This document shows, one piece after another, positions 43,324-52,975 of a stretch of DNA of 64,000 bases. The position numbers and the translations under genes are program-made. Numbering within the stretch: position 1 is the first letter of the stretch; each line of letters begins with the position of its first letter. The notes under the pieces are model-generated. The model searched no databases. It had not been told where the DNA came from and saw only the letters and a list, made by a program, of their open reading frames with translations. This DNA comes from Dugong dugon (taxonomy: Eukaryota > Chordata > Mammalia > Sirenia > Dugongidae): NCBI GenBank assembly GCA_030035585.1, contig CM057469.1, forward strand, positions 18,408,501 through 18,472,500, given 5' to 3'.

Positions 43324-44029
43324 CAGCCAAAACCTACCAGACCCCAATATCTGGAATTCATAGGTGTTCAATAAATATATTTTTGAATAAATGCATATGA
43401 TAAAGTTATTAACATTTAGAGCAGTTCTCTGTATGCAAGAGAGTCAACACTTTGACTGTAGGTTGTGATGCCAATTACAAACTACAGCTATGAAACTCCA
43501 GACAAACTGAGGAGAGCTGTGGCAGTGAGTCTATTAACACTCCATACTGAGAGAGCTCCAGCATCTCCTCCAGTCTTTTGAGCATCAACTGTACCTCTTA
43601 AGAGCTGTATTACTTACTTTCTGTTAATATTAATCTTCATTAAGAGTTATTAAGACTTATCCTCCCAGTCCTAAACATATTCTTATTCATTTAGTAGGCA
43701 CTCAGAAAAGAAGTTGCCTTGAACTGAATTAAAGCACCAAGGCAAGAGCATTATTCACGAGCTCCTTAGCACTGTCAGTATCAAGCGACTTGCAAAGGAC
43801 ATCAAACATTTCTTGAGCTGTTAAACTGAATGGACAACTGAAGCAGCAGCAGCAGCATCGCGTATACCAGCAACGCACTGGTTAGTGAAGAGGTGGCCTG
43901 ATCCTCCACAGAGTGCTGTGGTGAAAAGGCAAAGCTAAAACAGAACCGAGTTATAAATGTACAGCAAATTATCTCTTAATCAATAGGTATATCCTGAGAC
44001 TCTATTGTGCTCATGGTTCTATGTACCTT
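43324..44029. other. Mostly single-copy sequence
   Basis: A short MIR/L2-like end, ggtgttcaataaatat, lies at about 43363. Nothing else recognised. Confidence 0.35.
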
Positions 44030-44398
44030 TATGTTGTTAGTTTCTGTTGAGTCAGGTCTGACTCATGGCAACCTTACGTACAACATAATGAAATGCTGCC
44101 TGGTCTTGTGCCATCTTCATGATCATTTGTATGTTTGTGTCCATTACTGCGGCAACTGTGTAAAGTTTTCCAATCTAGGGGCTCATCTTCCAGCATTATA
44201 TAGGACAATATTCTGTTCCGCAGGGTTTTCACTGGCTAATTTTTGGAAGTAGATCTCCCTAGTCTGTCTTAGCCTGGAAGCTCTGCTGAAACCTGTCCAC
44301 ATGAGTGACCCTACTGTATTGAAATACCAGTGGCATAGCTTCCGGTATCATAGCAACATGCAAGCCACCACAGTATGACAGATGGATGGTGGACATAT
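44030..44398 (-). mobile_element. RTE-derived non-autonomous element, antisense
   Basis: Complement of the 578-1023 family. It opens with the antisense tail gttgttagtttctgttgagt and ends with catgcaagccaccacagtat and gacagatggatggtgg, the complement of the family's 5' end. Confidence 0.82.
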
Positions 44399-45046
44399 CT
44401 TTATAGAAGAGATCATTGGCTATAGTCAGAAACTGTATCTACAAGTGTGAAAGAAAATGAAATGTACTTTTTTGGATTAATTGGTTAAACTACACAAAAA
44501 GCTTCTCATATAATGAAATGTTTCTCCTCCAGAATCTGTGTAAATGATGTGGAAACTCCCCAGCTATTAGCTAATGATAGCAGTAATGACTTGACTTTGT
44601 ATAAAATGGGAGGGGTCTGGAATTCCACTTTGATGCTTGAGAATTGGGAGACAGCAAGATTTACAATTGTATCAGTAACCTCAGCTAGGCCTCCTCCAGA
44701 CAGACTTTTCTGTCATGAGAAAAATAGTTCACACAGGAGTTAACTGCTTTATGGTAGATTCTTTAGGTCTTTCTTGTGGTGACTCTTAAGCCTAGAGGTA
44801 ACTCTTTAGTCTCCTCTTGATTAAAGTTCCAAAGCCCCCAGACTCAGTCCAAAAGGAGATGACCAGTGGTGGGGAGGGGGAGTATGAAAACTCAGTTGAT
44901 TTTCAGTAGACTAAGACCCAGACCTGATTCTTTCCTGAGCCTGCTCCAGGGCCTTAGTCATCCACATGGCCACTCTGTTCCAAGATCACAGATGTCTAGG
45001 GTTAAATCACAGCTTACTTTTCTTTTCTTTTTTTTTTTCCCATGAC

Positions 45047-45047
<1 letters not shown>
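44399..45047. other. Single-copy sequence
   Basis: No feature recognised. Confidence 0.4.
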
Positions 45048-45112
<65 letters not shown>

Positions 45113-45160
45113 ATATGTATTTAATTATATAATTTATTGTATTTTATATATATATATATA
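45048..45160 (+). repeat. (TA)n/(TG)n microsatellite
   Basis: Long TA repeat running into TG and back into TA, adjoining the A-tail side of an antisense L1. Confidence 0.92.
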
Positions 45161-45816
45161 ATTTATTGTATTTTTGGTGAAAGTACATAGCAAATTAGGT
45201 TCCCGTCTAACAATTTTATACAAATTGTTCAGTGACATTGGTTACATTTTTTCACAATGTGTCAACATTCTCATTATTTCCATTCTGGTGGTTTCATTTC
45301 CATTAGTCTAGTTTCCCTGCCTCCTATTACCTTCTCATCTTTGCTTTAGAGTAAATGTTGACCGTTTGGTCTCATATAGATGATTTTTTAAAGGAGCACA
45401 GTACTCACGGATGATATTGTTTATTTTATGAGTCAATCTGTTATTTAGCTGAAATGTGACCTCTAGAAGTAGTTTCAGTTTAAAGTTTAAATGGTATCTC
45501 AGGGTAACTGTCTCAGGGCTGACAGTCTCAACTGATACAGTAAGTTGGACTTTTTAAGAATTTAAGTTCTGTTCTACATTTTTCTCCCATTCTATCAGGA
45601 TCTATCTATTGTTACCCTGATCAGAACGATCAGTAGTAGTAGCCAGGCACCACCATCTTACTTTTTCTGGTCTGAGGGTAGATAAGGCCGTGGTTCATGT
45701 AGACTATTAGTCCTGTAGAATAGTTTCATCTTTGAGTCTTTGCTTTACTTCTTTCTCTTTTGCTCCAGATGTGTACAGACCAATAGTTGTATCTTAGATG
45801 GCTGCTTGCCAAGCTT
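45161..45816 (-). mobile_element. Afrotherian L1 3' UTR, antisense
   Basis: tttttggtgaaagtacatag, ttcacaatgtgtcaacattc, tccattctggtggtttcatt and agtaaatgttgaccgtttgg are the complement of the 3' UTR seen at 10355, 37995 and 59638. Confidence 0.87.
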
Positions 45817-46480
45817 GTTTTTTTTTTTTTTTAAATTTTATTGTTATACTTTAAGTGAAAGTTTACAATTCAAGTTAGTCTCTCATATACAAATTTATAC
45901 ATACATTGTTATGTGACCGTAATTGCTCTCTCCATACTGTGACAGCACACTCCTCCTTTCCACCTCTGATTTCCCATGTCCATTCGACCAGCTCCTGACC
46001 CTCTCTACCTTCTCATCTCACCTCCGGACAGGAGCTGCCCATTTAGTCTCATGTATCTATTTGAGCTAAGAAGGACACTCTTCACGACTATCATTTTATG
46101 TCCCATAGTCCAGTCTGAACTTTGACTAAAGAGTTGGCCTCAGGAATGGTTTTAGTTCTGGGTTGACAGAGAGTCCGGGGGCCATGCTTTTTGGGTTCCT
46201 CCAGTCTCAGCCAGACCATTAAGTCTGGTCTTTTTACTAGAATTTGAGTTCTGCACCCTACTTTTCTCCTGTTCCATCAGGGACTCTCTGTTGTGTTCTC
46301 TGTCAGGACAGTTGTTGGTGGTAGCTGGGCATCATCCAGTTCTTCTGGTCTCAGGCTGATGAAGTCTCTGGTTTATGTGGCCCTTTCTGTCTCTTGGGCT
46401 AATACTTTCCTTGTGACTCTGATGTTCTTTATTCTCTTTTACTCCAACAGCTTACTTTTTTTGACAAGTCCTATAGAACT
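45817..46480 (-). mobile_element. Second L1 3' UTR, antisense, different subfamily
   Basis: Starts with the complement of an A-tail (16 T at 45818-45833), then attgttatactttaagtgaa, agtttacaattcaagttagt, gtggtagctgggcatcatcc and gcctcaggaatggttttagt. Alignable to the neighbouring L1 but a distinct, longer 3' UTR subfamily. Confidence 0.8.
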
Positions 46481-46951
46481 TAGCCAAGCTCCTTTTTGAG
46501 AAGCAACCAAACCCACATGTACCTTAATGTCTTTATCTAAAAAAAGGGAAGGTGATGAGGGTAAGTAACAGAGGGCACCGCTCAAATTAGCTCACTCCCT
46601 GGAATTCATATAAAGAGTAATTTTGTAAGAGATAATGGAGGACGACTAAAACAAGTATAATAATAAGAGTCCTGTGACCACAGGAGTGCGATTCTGGGAG
46701 GAGAGCAGAGTGGTGGCAGCAAAGGTGGCCACTAGGCTGGGAATCAGGTGTCCTCACCATCCTGTGTCAGGGGCCTTATGGTCACAGAAGGAGAGTGTGA
46801 AGGACACTCTGGGACCAGCAGGGCTAGGCTTCCAGAGATTCTTCTGGAGAGATCTTTAAGTATAGACTAACTTCATTACCTTTTTTACTTTTAATATGGA
46901 AAATTTCAAACACTTACAAAAATAGGAGAGCCTATGCACCAGACAGCTTCA
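46481..46951. other. Single-copy sequence
   Basis: No feature recognised. Confidence 0.4.
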
Positions 46952-47137
46952 ATAATTATTAATTCATGGCCAATCTTATTCCCCCTTTCTCCTCTTCTTA
47001 TTATCGTGAAGAAAATCCCATAATTATATTAAATCTGTAAATATATAATTATTAATTCATGGCCAATCTTATTCCCACTTTCTCCTCTTCTTATTATTGT
47101 GAAGAAAATCCCATAATTATATTAAATCTGTAAATAT
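46952..47137 (+). repeat. 93-bp tandem duplication
   Basis: Unit 1 is 46952-47044 and unit 2 is 47045-47137. Both run ataattattaattcatggcc to taaatctgtaaatat. I see only two differences (cccccttt/cccacttt and tatcgtg/tattgtg), indicating a recent duplication. Confidence 0.95.
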
Positions 47138-47394
47138 TTTAGAATCTTATTCTAAAAGATAAGGATACAACCCGCCCCCCCAAAAAAACAAAAATAAATC
47201 CGTTATCATCATAAAAATATTTTAATTCATTACCTTTTTCAGTTGTCACCCACACACCACTTTGATGGTGCCCACCAGGCTGGGGTTGCCAGGGAGACTA
47301 AGGCTATAGAAGACAAGCATGGTTCCACGGTAATTCATGATTACCACACCTTAGATTTCACTCTGTACTCCCTCACATAGCCCAAGGAGGAGGG
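47138..47394. other. Short single-copy spacer
   Basis: No feature recognised. Confidence 0.35.
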
Positions 47395-47760
47395 ACTACA
47401 CCTACTCCTCACTTACCAACTATCTCATTATCTGACATTTTGCATTTATAACAATAGTAAAAAAAATCTACTACCTATTTTGCACATTAACGATGTACGG
47501 CTGGCAGTAACGAACACCAAGGTGCGAGGTAAGAGTAACACTGGCTGTGATGGTTAAGGTTATGTGTCAAGTTGTCTGGGCTGTGATTCTCAGAAGTCTG
47601 GCATTTATGTAATGATGTAATTTAGCAGTTATATAATCATGTAGTCGCCCTCCATTTTGTGATCTGTGATCATCCTCTATTTTTGCATAACGTCGATTTT
47701 TGCAAAATGACCTTCTCTTTGGAACCTAACCCTGTCAATAAGTGAGAAGTGGGTGTACTC
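47395..47760. mobile_element. Putative DNA transposon with terminal inverted repeats, split
   Basis: The left end actacacctactcctcactt is the imperfect complement of the right end aagtgagaagtgggtgtact (17 of 22 positions). Internal halves (ttaacgatgtacggctggca, gcataacgtcgatttttgca) are unlike the flanks. A foreign LTR-like block at about 47547-47688 separates them. Confidence 0.5.
47547..47688 (+). mobile_element. LTR-like 5' fragment
   Basis: Begins tgtgatggttaaggttatgt and gtcaagttgtctgggctgtg, with the repeated block atgtaatgatgtaatttagc and cctccattttgtgatctgtg. It resembles the 5' part of an ERVL-class LTR; there is no 3' end. Confidence 0.45.
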
Positions 47761-48721
47761 AGTCACAACATTAATACCATAAAATGCTTTGCTTCCAGAG
47801 TCCTCAATGTCAATTATTCTGACAGATACAAAGTGAGCAAAGGACAGAATCATATTCTGTTATAAATTAGATAGGAATTTGGTTTTCATGTTCAGCCGGG
47901 ACACACGTGAGGAACACCCATACCCCAAAACAAAGAGCTGACATTTCTTTAAAATGGAAGAAATCTGTCTTCACTTAACATGTTGTTCCTATGGGTTCAC
48001 ATACTATTTAATTTATTTTTCTTACATGAAGCTATTGGTTTTGAAGAAAGACACACATGGATTTTGGAATCTGTGGCACTTCAAGTCACAGCATGGTTTC
48101 AGATGGGGAGGCTCCCTGCCTTGGACAACCCCGAACTTTTCATTTTCCTTTTTTGTTTTCCCACTTTGTAAGAGAACATGGAAGTTCACTTAGGAAAAAC
48201 CTCCCTTCACTCCCAAGAGATGTCTGCCTGCCTTGGCCCATTATATCATCCAACATGACATAACCCAATGTTTTGTTTCATGCTGACTTGGTTTGAAAGT
48301 GGTACACCAATCAAAGACATCTGAACTTACTGATGAGAAACACCACCCCTAAAATTCAATACATACACCCTTTCTTATGGAAATACAGCTGATATTATAA
48401 GAAGCACCTGGTTAATCACACAGCTGCTGCTTCCCTGTCTCATCAGCCCCTTCTTCTGCCAGATAAGTGCTGTCGAAGGGCAGGTGTAGGTGATAATGCC
48501 TATGCTCTGCCCAGATCCCCTTAGACCTCCTTCTGACATCTGTGGGCCCCCTTCAGTGTGCTTTTGCTTCTAACAGTCAGCACTCGCAGCTCTTTTTCAC
48601 AGGATTGTCCTTGGGCTACTGGAGCCTGCCTTTCCTGCAGGAGTGGAGAACTAGCTGGAAGTGCCTGGGGATTTACTACCCTGCTCCCCCAAACCCTACC
48701 CCCCAACCATAATAGGTACTT
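47761..48721. other. Single-copy sequence
   Basis: No gene or repeat recognised; overlapping frames at 47954-48263 look random. Confidence 0.4.
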
Positions 48722-49060
48722 GCTCGGTGGTAGAATTCTCACCTTCCATGCAGGACACCTGGTTGGATCTCCAGCCAATCCACCTCATGAGCAGTCAACA
48801 CCCATCTGTCAGTGAAGGCTAGCATGTTGCGCTAATGCTGACAGGATTCAGCTGAGCTTTCAGACTAAGATGAACTAGGAAAAAATGTATGGCAATCTAC
48901 TTCCAAAAATCTGCCAGTGAAGCCCTATGGATCCCAATGATCCGATCCACAACTGATAATGGGGATGGTGCAGGACCGGGCACCATTTCATTCCATTGTG
49001 CAGAGGGTCACTATGAGTCATGGGCCAACTCCACGGCAGCTAACAACCACCACCACAAGA
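48722..49060 (+). mobile_element. tRNA-Gly-headed SINE with RTE tail
   Basis: The head tcggtggtagaattctcacc and ccttccatgcaggacacctg is diverged from tRNA-Gly. The body (ttcagctgagctttcagact) and tail (ggtcactatgagtcatgggc, gcagctaacaac) are complete. Confidence 0.85.
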
Positions 49061-49309
49061 AGTGTATGAAAGCCTCAGCTCCATTGCCTCAGGCCAGGAT
49101 GACTCGGAGGCATAATTTACATTCCAGGGTTCCCCAGCAAGATCAGGCTGAGCTAAAGCCACCCTCTGCAGGACTGGCTGAGATCATACCCTTGCTTGGC
49201 TTTCTCCTCCTCTTTCCTGACCTGCTTCCTCCACTCCCTTACCAGTCTCCCCAGGGAACATTTTTGCCAATTCAGCTTTTTATAGGTGTACAACTTATTG
49301 ACAACAATT

Positions 49310-49700
49310 AAAATAATTGGCTATGCAACCCTACCCTTAATCAACATGATATTTCCATCACCATTAACCCCCTATTTCCCCTTTTCTCCTGCCCCTGGTA
49401 ACTAATAAATTTTGTTCTCTATACATTTGCCTTTTCTTGTCTTTTTATATAAGTGAAGTCATACAATATTTGTTCTTTTGTGATTGACTTATTTCACTCA
49501 GCATAATGTCTTCCAGCTTCATCCATATTGTAGCATGTATCAAGACTTCATTTCTCCTACTGGCTGAGTCGTATTCCATTGTACATATGTACCACATTTT
49601 GTTTATCCATTCATCTGTTGATGGGCATTTAGGTTGTTTCCACCTTTTGGCTATTGTGAATAGTGATGTAATGAACAGAGACTTACAAATAGTATGTTTT
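49310..49700 (-). mobile_element. Old L1 3' end, antisense
   Basis: Complement of the classic L1 3' region: ggcatttaggttgtttccac, tgtaccacattttgtttatc, agcataatgtcttccagctt and ctggtaactaataaattttg. Truncated at 49700, where HAL1-type sequence begins. Confidence 0.82.
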
Positions 49701-50071
49701 TAATATATTTTCTTGTATTTATAAAATTTAGGGTAAGTTGGTACCAACTTAACTTCAGTAATAGACAGGAAATTCTGTATCTATACCATTCCTCTCCCCC
49801 TCCTTGTTTTTATCACTAATTACGTCTTTATATTTCTTGTGCCCTATAACATAATTTTATCCTTGCTTTTTATACACTTGTTGTTAAAAAACACAAAACA
49901 CAAAGCATTTAAAATTATGAAGCATGAATACCTTATTACTAGCCCTATACTTGTCTGTGCATTTCCCTTTATTACTATAGCTTTGAATTACTTTCTAGTG
50001 TCTTTTCCCTTCCATCTACAGAACTGCCGTTAGTATTTTTTGTAGGGCCAGTTTGGTGGATATGAACTGTC

Positions 50072-50842
50072 TCAGTTTGTGTTTTTCTGGGAATGTTTTA
50101 ATTTCACCCTCATTCTTGAAGGATACTTTTGCTGGGTATAGTATTCTTGGTTTTCTTTTTCTACAGTTTTTTTTTCTTTCAGCACTTTAAACATATAACT
50201 CCTTTGCCTTCTGGCCTCCAATGTTTCTGAGAAGAAACTCGCGCTTAATCTTATTGGAGATCCTTTATATGTGACTGTTTGCTTCTCTCTCACTGCTTTC
50301 AGGATTCTCTCTTTATCTTTACTTTTTGAGAGCTTAACTATGACGTGTCTTGGTGTAGATTTCTTTAGGTTTATCCTGCTTGGGGTTCTTTGATATTCTT
50401 GAATTTGTAGATTTATGTCCTTCAGTAGATTAGGGAAATTTTCTGGCATTATTTCTTCAAAAATTCTTTCTGTCCTTTTCTCTCTCTCATCTCCTTCTGG
50501 AATTCCCATGATGTGTATATTAGGTCTCTTGTTGTTGTCTCATAGTTCCATTAAACTGTGCTCAGCATTCCTGAGCTTCCATTCTTGTTGCTCTTCAGCA
50601 ACTGTAATTTTAGCTATCTTATCCTCTAATTTGCTGATTCTTTCTTCTGTCTAATTAAATCTGTTGGTAAGTCCTTCTACTGTGTTTCTCATTTCAGTTA
50701 CTGTCCCTTTCAGTTGCAGTATGTCTTTTTTCAGATCTTCATTTTGTGCATGCATTGTTTTACTTATTTCTTTTAGTTCTTTGTCTATGTTTTTCCTTAG
50801 TTCTTTAATTATATTTAATGTTGTTGTATTGTATTCTTCCAT
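50072..50842 (-). pseudogene. HAL1 ORF1p-like gene with two in-frame stops
   Basis: About 256 codons in a single frame. The N-terminal part (50842-50654) is a coiled coil: MEEYNTTTLNIIKELRKNID, IQLKGTVTEMRNTVEG-type heptads. Then comes a TAG at 50651-50653, a middle portion, and a TGA near 50540. From 50509 to 50072 the RRM/C-terminal domain is open (MGIPEGDEREKRTERIFEEI, FPNLLKDINLQIQEYQRTPS, KSKDKERILKAVREKQTVTY, GSPIRLSASFFSETLEARRQ). It is the nucleic-acid chaperone of the element. Both lesions are single-base substitutions in an otherwise preserved frame. Confidence 0.82.
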
Positions 50843-51269
50843 TTTTTTTTATTATTTGGTCATCCCTAAACGCACTTTCACTCCTTTTGTCATGTTCATT
50901 TGAATGGGCCATTAGTTCTTTGTTCTTTGTGTGTCTTGTGGTTTTTTGTTGGGGCATTGGAATTTTCGAGGGTGTTAACCTTCTCAGTTTCCTGCAGCAT
51001 TTGATGTTTTTGCCCTTACTACTTTCTGCAAAAAACTCTTAGACAGACAGAGCATTCAGCCTTTGCTTACTGTTTCCTCTCTCTCTCTCTGATAGCTTCT
51101 TCTCCCTCCTGGTTTAATTAGCATTCAAAAGTTCCAGATCTTGGTTTTCAACTTTCAATCTTTCCCAAACATGCCAGGGAACATGCTGTGGTCAGTATGT
51201 CCACCAGCCGGCACTGCCACTCAGGCCAGATATAGTAAACTAATCAATCTGTCCACTAGGAGGCACACT

Positions 51270-51271
<2 letters not shown>

Positions 51272-51326
<55 letters not shown>
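51272..51326 (+). repeat. (TC)n microsatellite
   Basis: About 23 TC units with one interruption near the right end, within the 5' part of the HAL1-type element. Confidence 0.95.
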
Positions 51327-51499
51327 GGTTATTATTCCCTTCCTGCCTCTGTATCTGCAACTACAATTTTAGTCAGGAAACGCACACCCAGCAAGTACCC
51401 TCTAGGGTTGGGTGTTGCTCTCTGGTGTTGCCTGAGAGGTTGCTTATATGTGAGCTGTATTCAGGGGATGCAGAGGCAGACTTTCGTTCGTTTCAGGAG

Positions 51500-52495
51500 G
51501 AGGAGGGGCTGGCACTCTCCAGAAGGACCTCTGAGAGATCTGTGTTGCTGGTTTCAGAGCTCCAATGACCCTGTGTTGGTTGCGCGAGCAATCTTTACTT
51601 AGGTAACCCACCTCCTGACTCTACTGTAGGGAATTTTCTCTAGGAGTTCATATCATTCTAGCAGCCAACATTTAGTGGTTAGGGGAAGGGTTGGCACACT
51701 CTGAAAGGACCTTCAGAGAGATCTGCCTTGTTGCTATCAGATCCCCACCCTGTAATATGTTGGCTGTGAGTGTAGCCTCCACTAAAATTGCATGCTTCCT
51801 ACACACAGCAGCCTCAGTCAGTAGTCTTCAGTGCTGTCTCGAAGGGGGAACAGACAGACACAGGGAAGTCTGTCCTGTTGGTTTCAGAGGCATGAGCTAT
51901 GGGGTACACAGGGAGGCAGGTAGAGTGCTGACTATGGGAGCAGTCTCCACTTCAGAGGCCTTTTCTAGTAGTTCACAACAGCCTGGCAACCAACAATTAC
52001 CAGGTGAAGGAGAGGGTGTCACACTCTGGTCAGATCCCCATGGAGGTCTGCCTTCTTGCTTTCAGAGTCTCCCTGGTAGATTGTTGGCTATGAGTGCACC
52101 CTCCACTCAAGACTCCTGCTTCCTAGCACACAGAAGCCTCATCTAGCAGACCTCAGTGACAAATGGAAGTGGGGAAGACTAACCCTAAGTGACCACCATG
52201 GAGGTTTGTCCCGTAGGTTTCAGAGGTCAGAGCTATGGGGTGTGCAGGGAGGCAGGTAGAGCGGTGACTATGGGAGCAGACTCCACTGCATGGATCTCCT
52301 GTAGCAATTTACAGTGAGCTTGCAACCAACAGTGCCTGGGTGGGAAAGGTGTTGGCACACTCCAAATGAACCCCTCGGGAGGTCTGCCCTGTTGCTATCA
52401 GAGCCCACCCTGTAGTATGCTGACTGCGGGTGTAGCCTCCACTAAAGATGCCTGCTTTCTAGCACACAGCGGCCTCAGTCATCAGTCAGAGAACA
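51500..52495 (-). repeat. Tandem ~330-bp composite monomers upstream of HAL1 ORF1
   Basis: Landmarks recur at regular spacing on the plus strand. The tctgcc.tgttgct block is at 51722, 52047 and 52383. The gggaggcaggtagag block is at 51911 and 52247. gtgtagcctccactaaa (or gtgcaccctccactcaa) follows each tctgcc block. Within each unit the two halves also resemble each other (ctgtcctgttggtttcagag versus ctgccttgttgctatcagat), implying an older 160-170 bp unit. On the minus strand the array is 5' of ORF1, where L1-type promoters sit. Confidence 0.78.
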
Positions 52496-52784
52496 CATTG
52501 TTAATAAACCACTTGCACAGGAATCCTCACCTCAGGATCTACTTCTGGGGAACCTGGCCTAGAGCATGCCACCTGGTACCCTCTGTCATTTATTTTGAGT
52601 ATTGTGGAAAATTTCATCCTCGTCTCAGCACACACATGCATGGGTCCCCAGGTGGGACAAGCAGATGCAGAAGTAGTTCACATACACCCAGAGCACAGCT
52701 AGGATGCATTCTTATTGCAGTTATATGCATCTCATCTCTTCCTCCACCTCTCTGCAGCAATATGCACAGGAGAGAGGTCACTAG
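52496..52784. other. Single-copy or unclassified sequence
   Basis: 52500-52570 (ttaataaaccacttgcacag, cttctggggaacctggccta) resembles the 3' end of an LTR or L2-like repeat, unassigned. Confidence 0.35.
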
Positions 52785-52975
52785 GCTTGGGAATCCCGGC
52801 TCTGCCACTGACCAGCAGCATGACCTCAGTATGTTACTTAAATAGTCAGGGGCTCTGTATTTCCATATTATTATTTTTTTTAACGATAATAACTGCCTCA
52901 CAGTTGTGCAGATTAAAAGAGACAACCCTGCACAGTGCTTGGCACACAGCAGGTGCTCAATGACTGTCCACTGAA
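52785..52975 (+). repeat. MIR SINE
   Basis: ggcttgggaatcccggctct, gccactgaccagcagcatga, ataataactgcctcacagtt and gcttggcacacagcaggtgc. Confidence 0.82.

Larger units (their letters stand above)
49701..52495 (-). mobile_element. HAL1-type (half-L1) retroelement, antisense
   Basis: Read on the minus strand this element of about 2.8 kb has tandem 5' monomers (52495-51500), a spacer with a (GA)n run, an L1-like ORF1 (50842-50072) and about 370 nt of 3' sequence. No endonuclease or reverse transcriptase follows. That arrangement is diagnostic of HAL1, an L1 derivative that kept ORF1 only. It is old, and its ORF1 has two in-frame stops. Confidence 0.7.

Noticed and set aside
51141-51602. 153-codon frame with Leu-Ser repeats, and the following 151- and 159-codon frames to 52845
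   Set aside because: They translate a (TC)n tract and the tandem monomers on the strand opposite to the HAL1-type ORF1. The repeats lack stops by composition, and no domain is visible.
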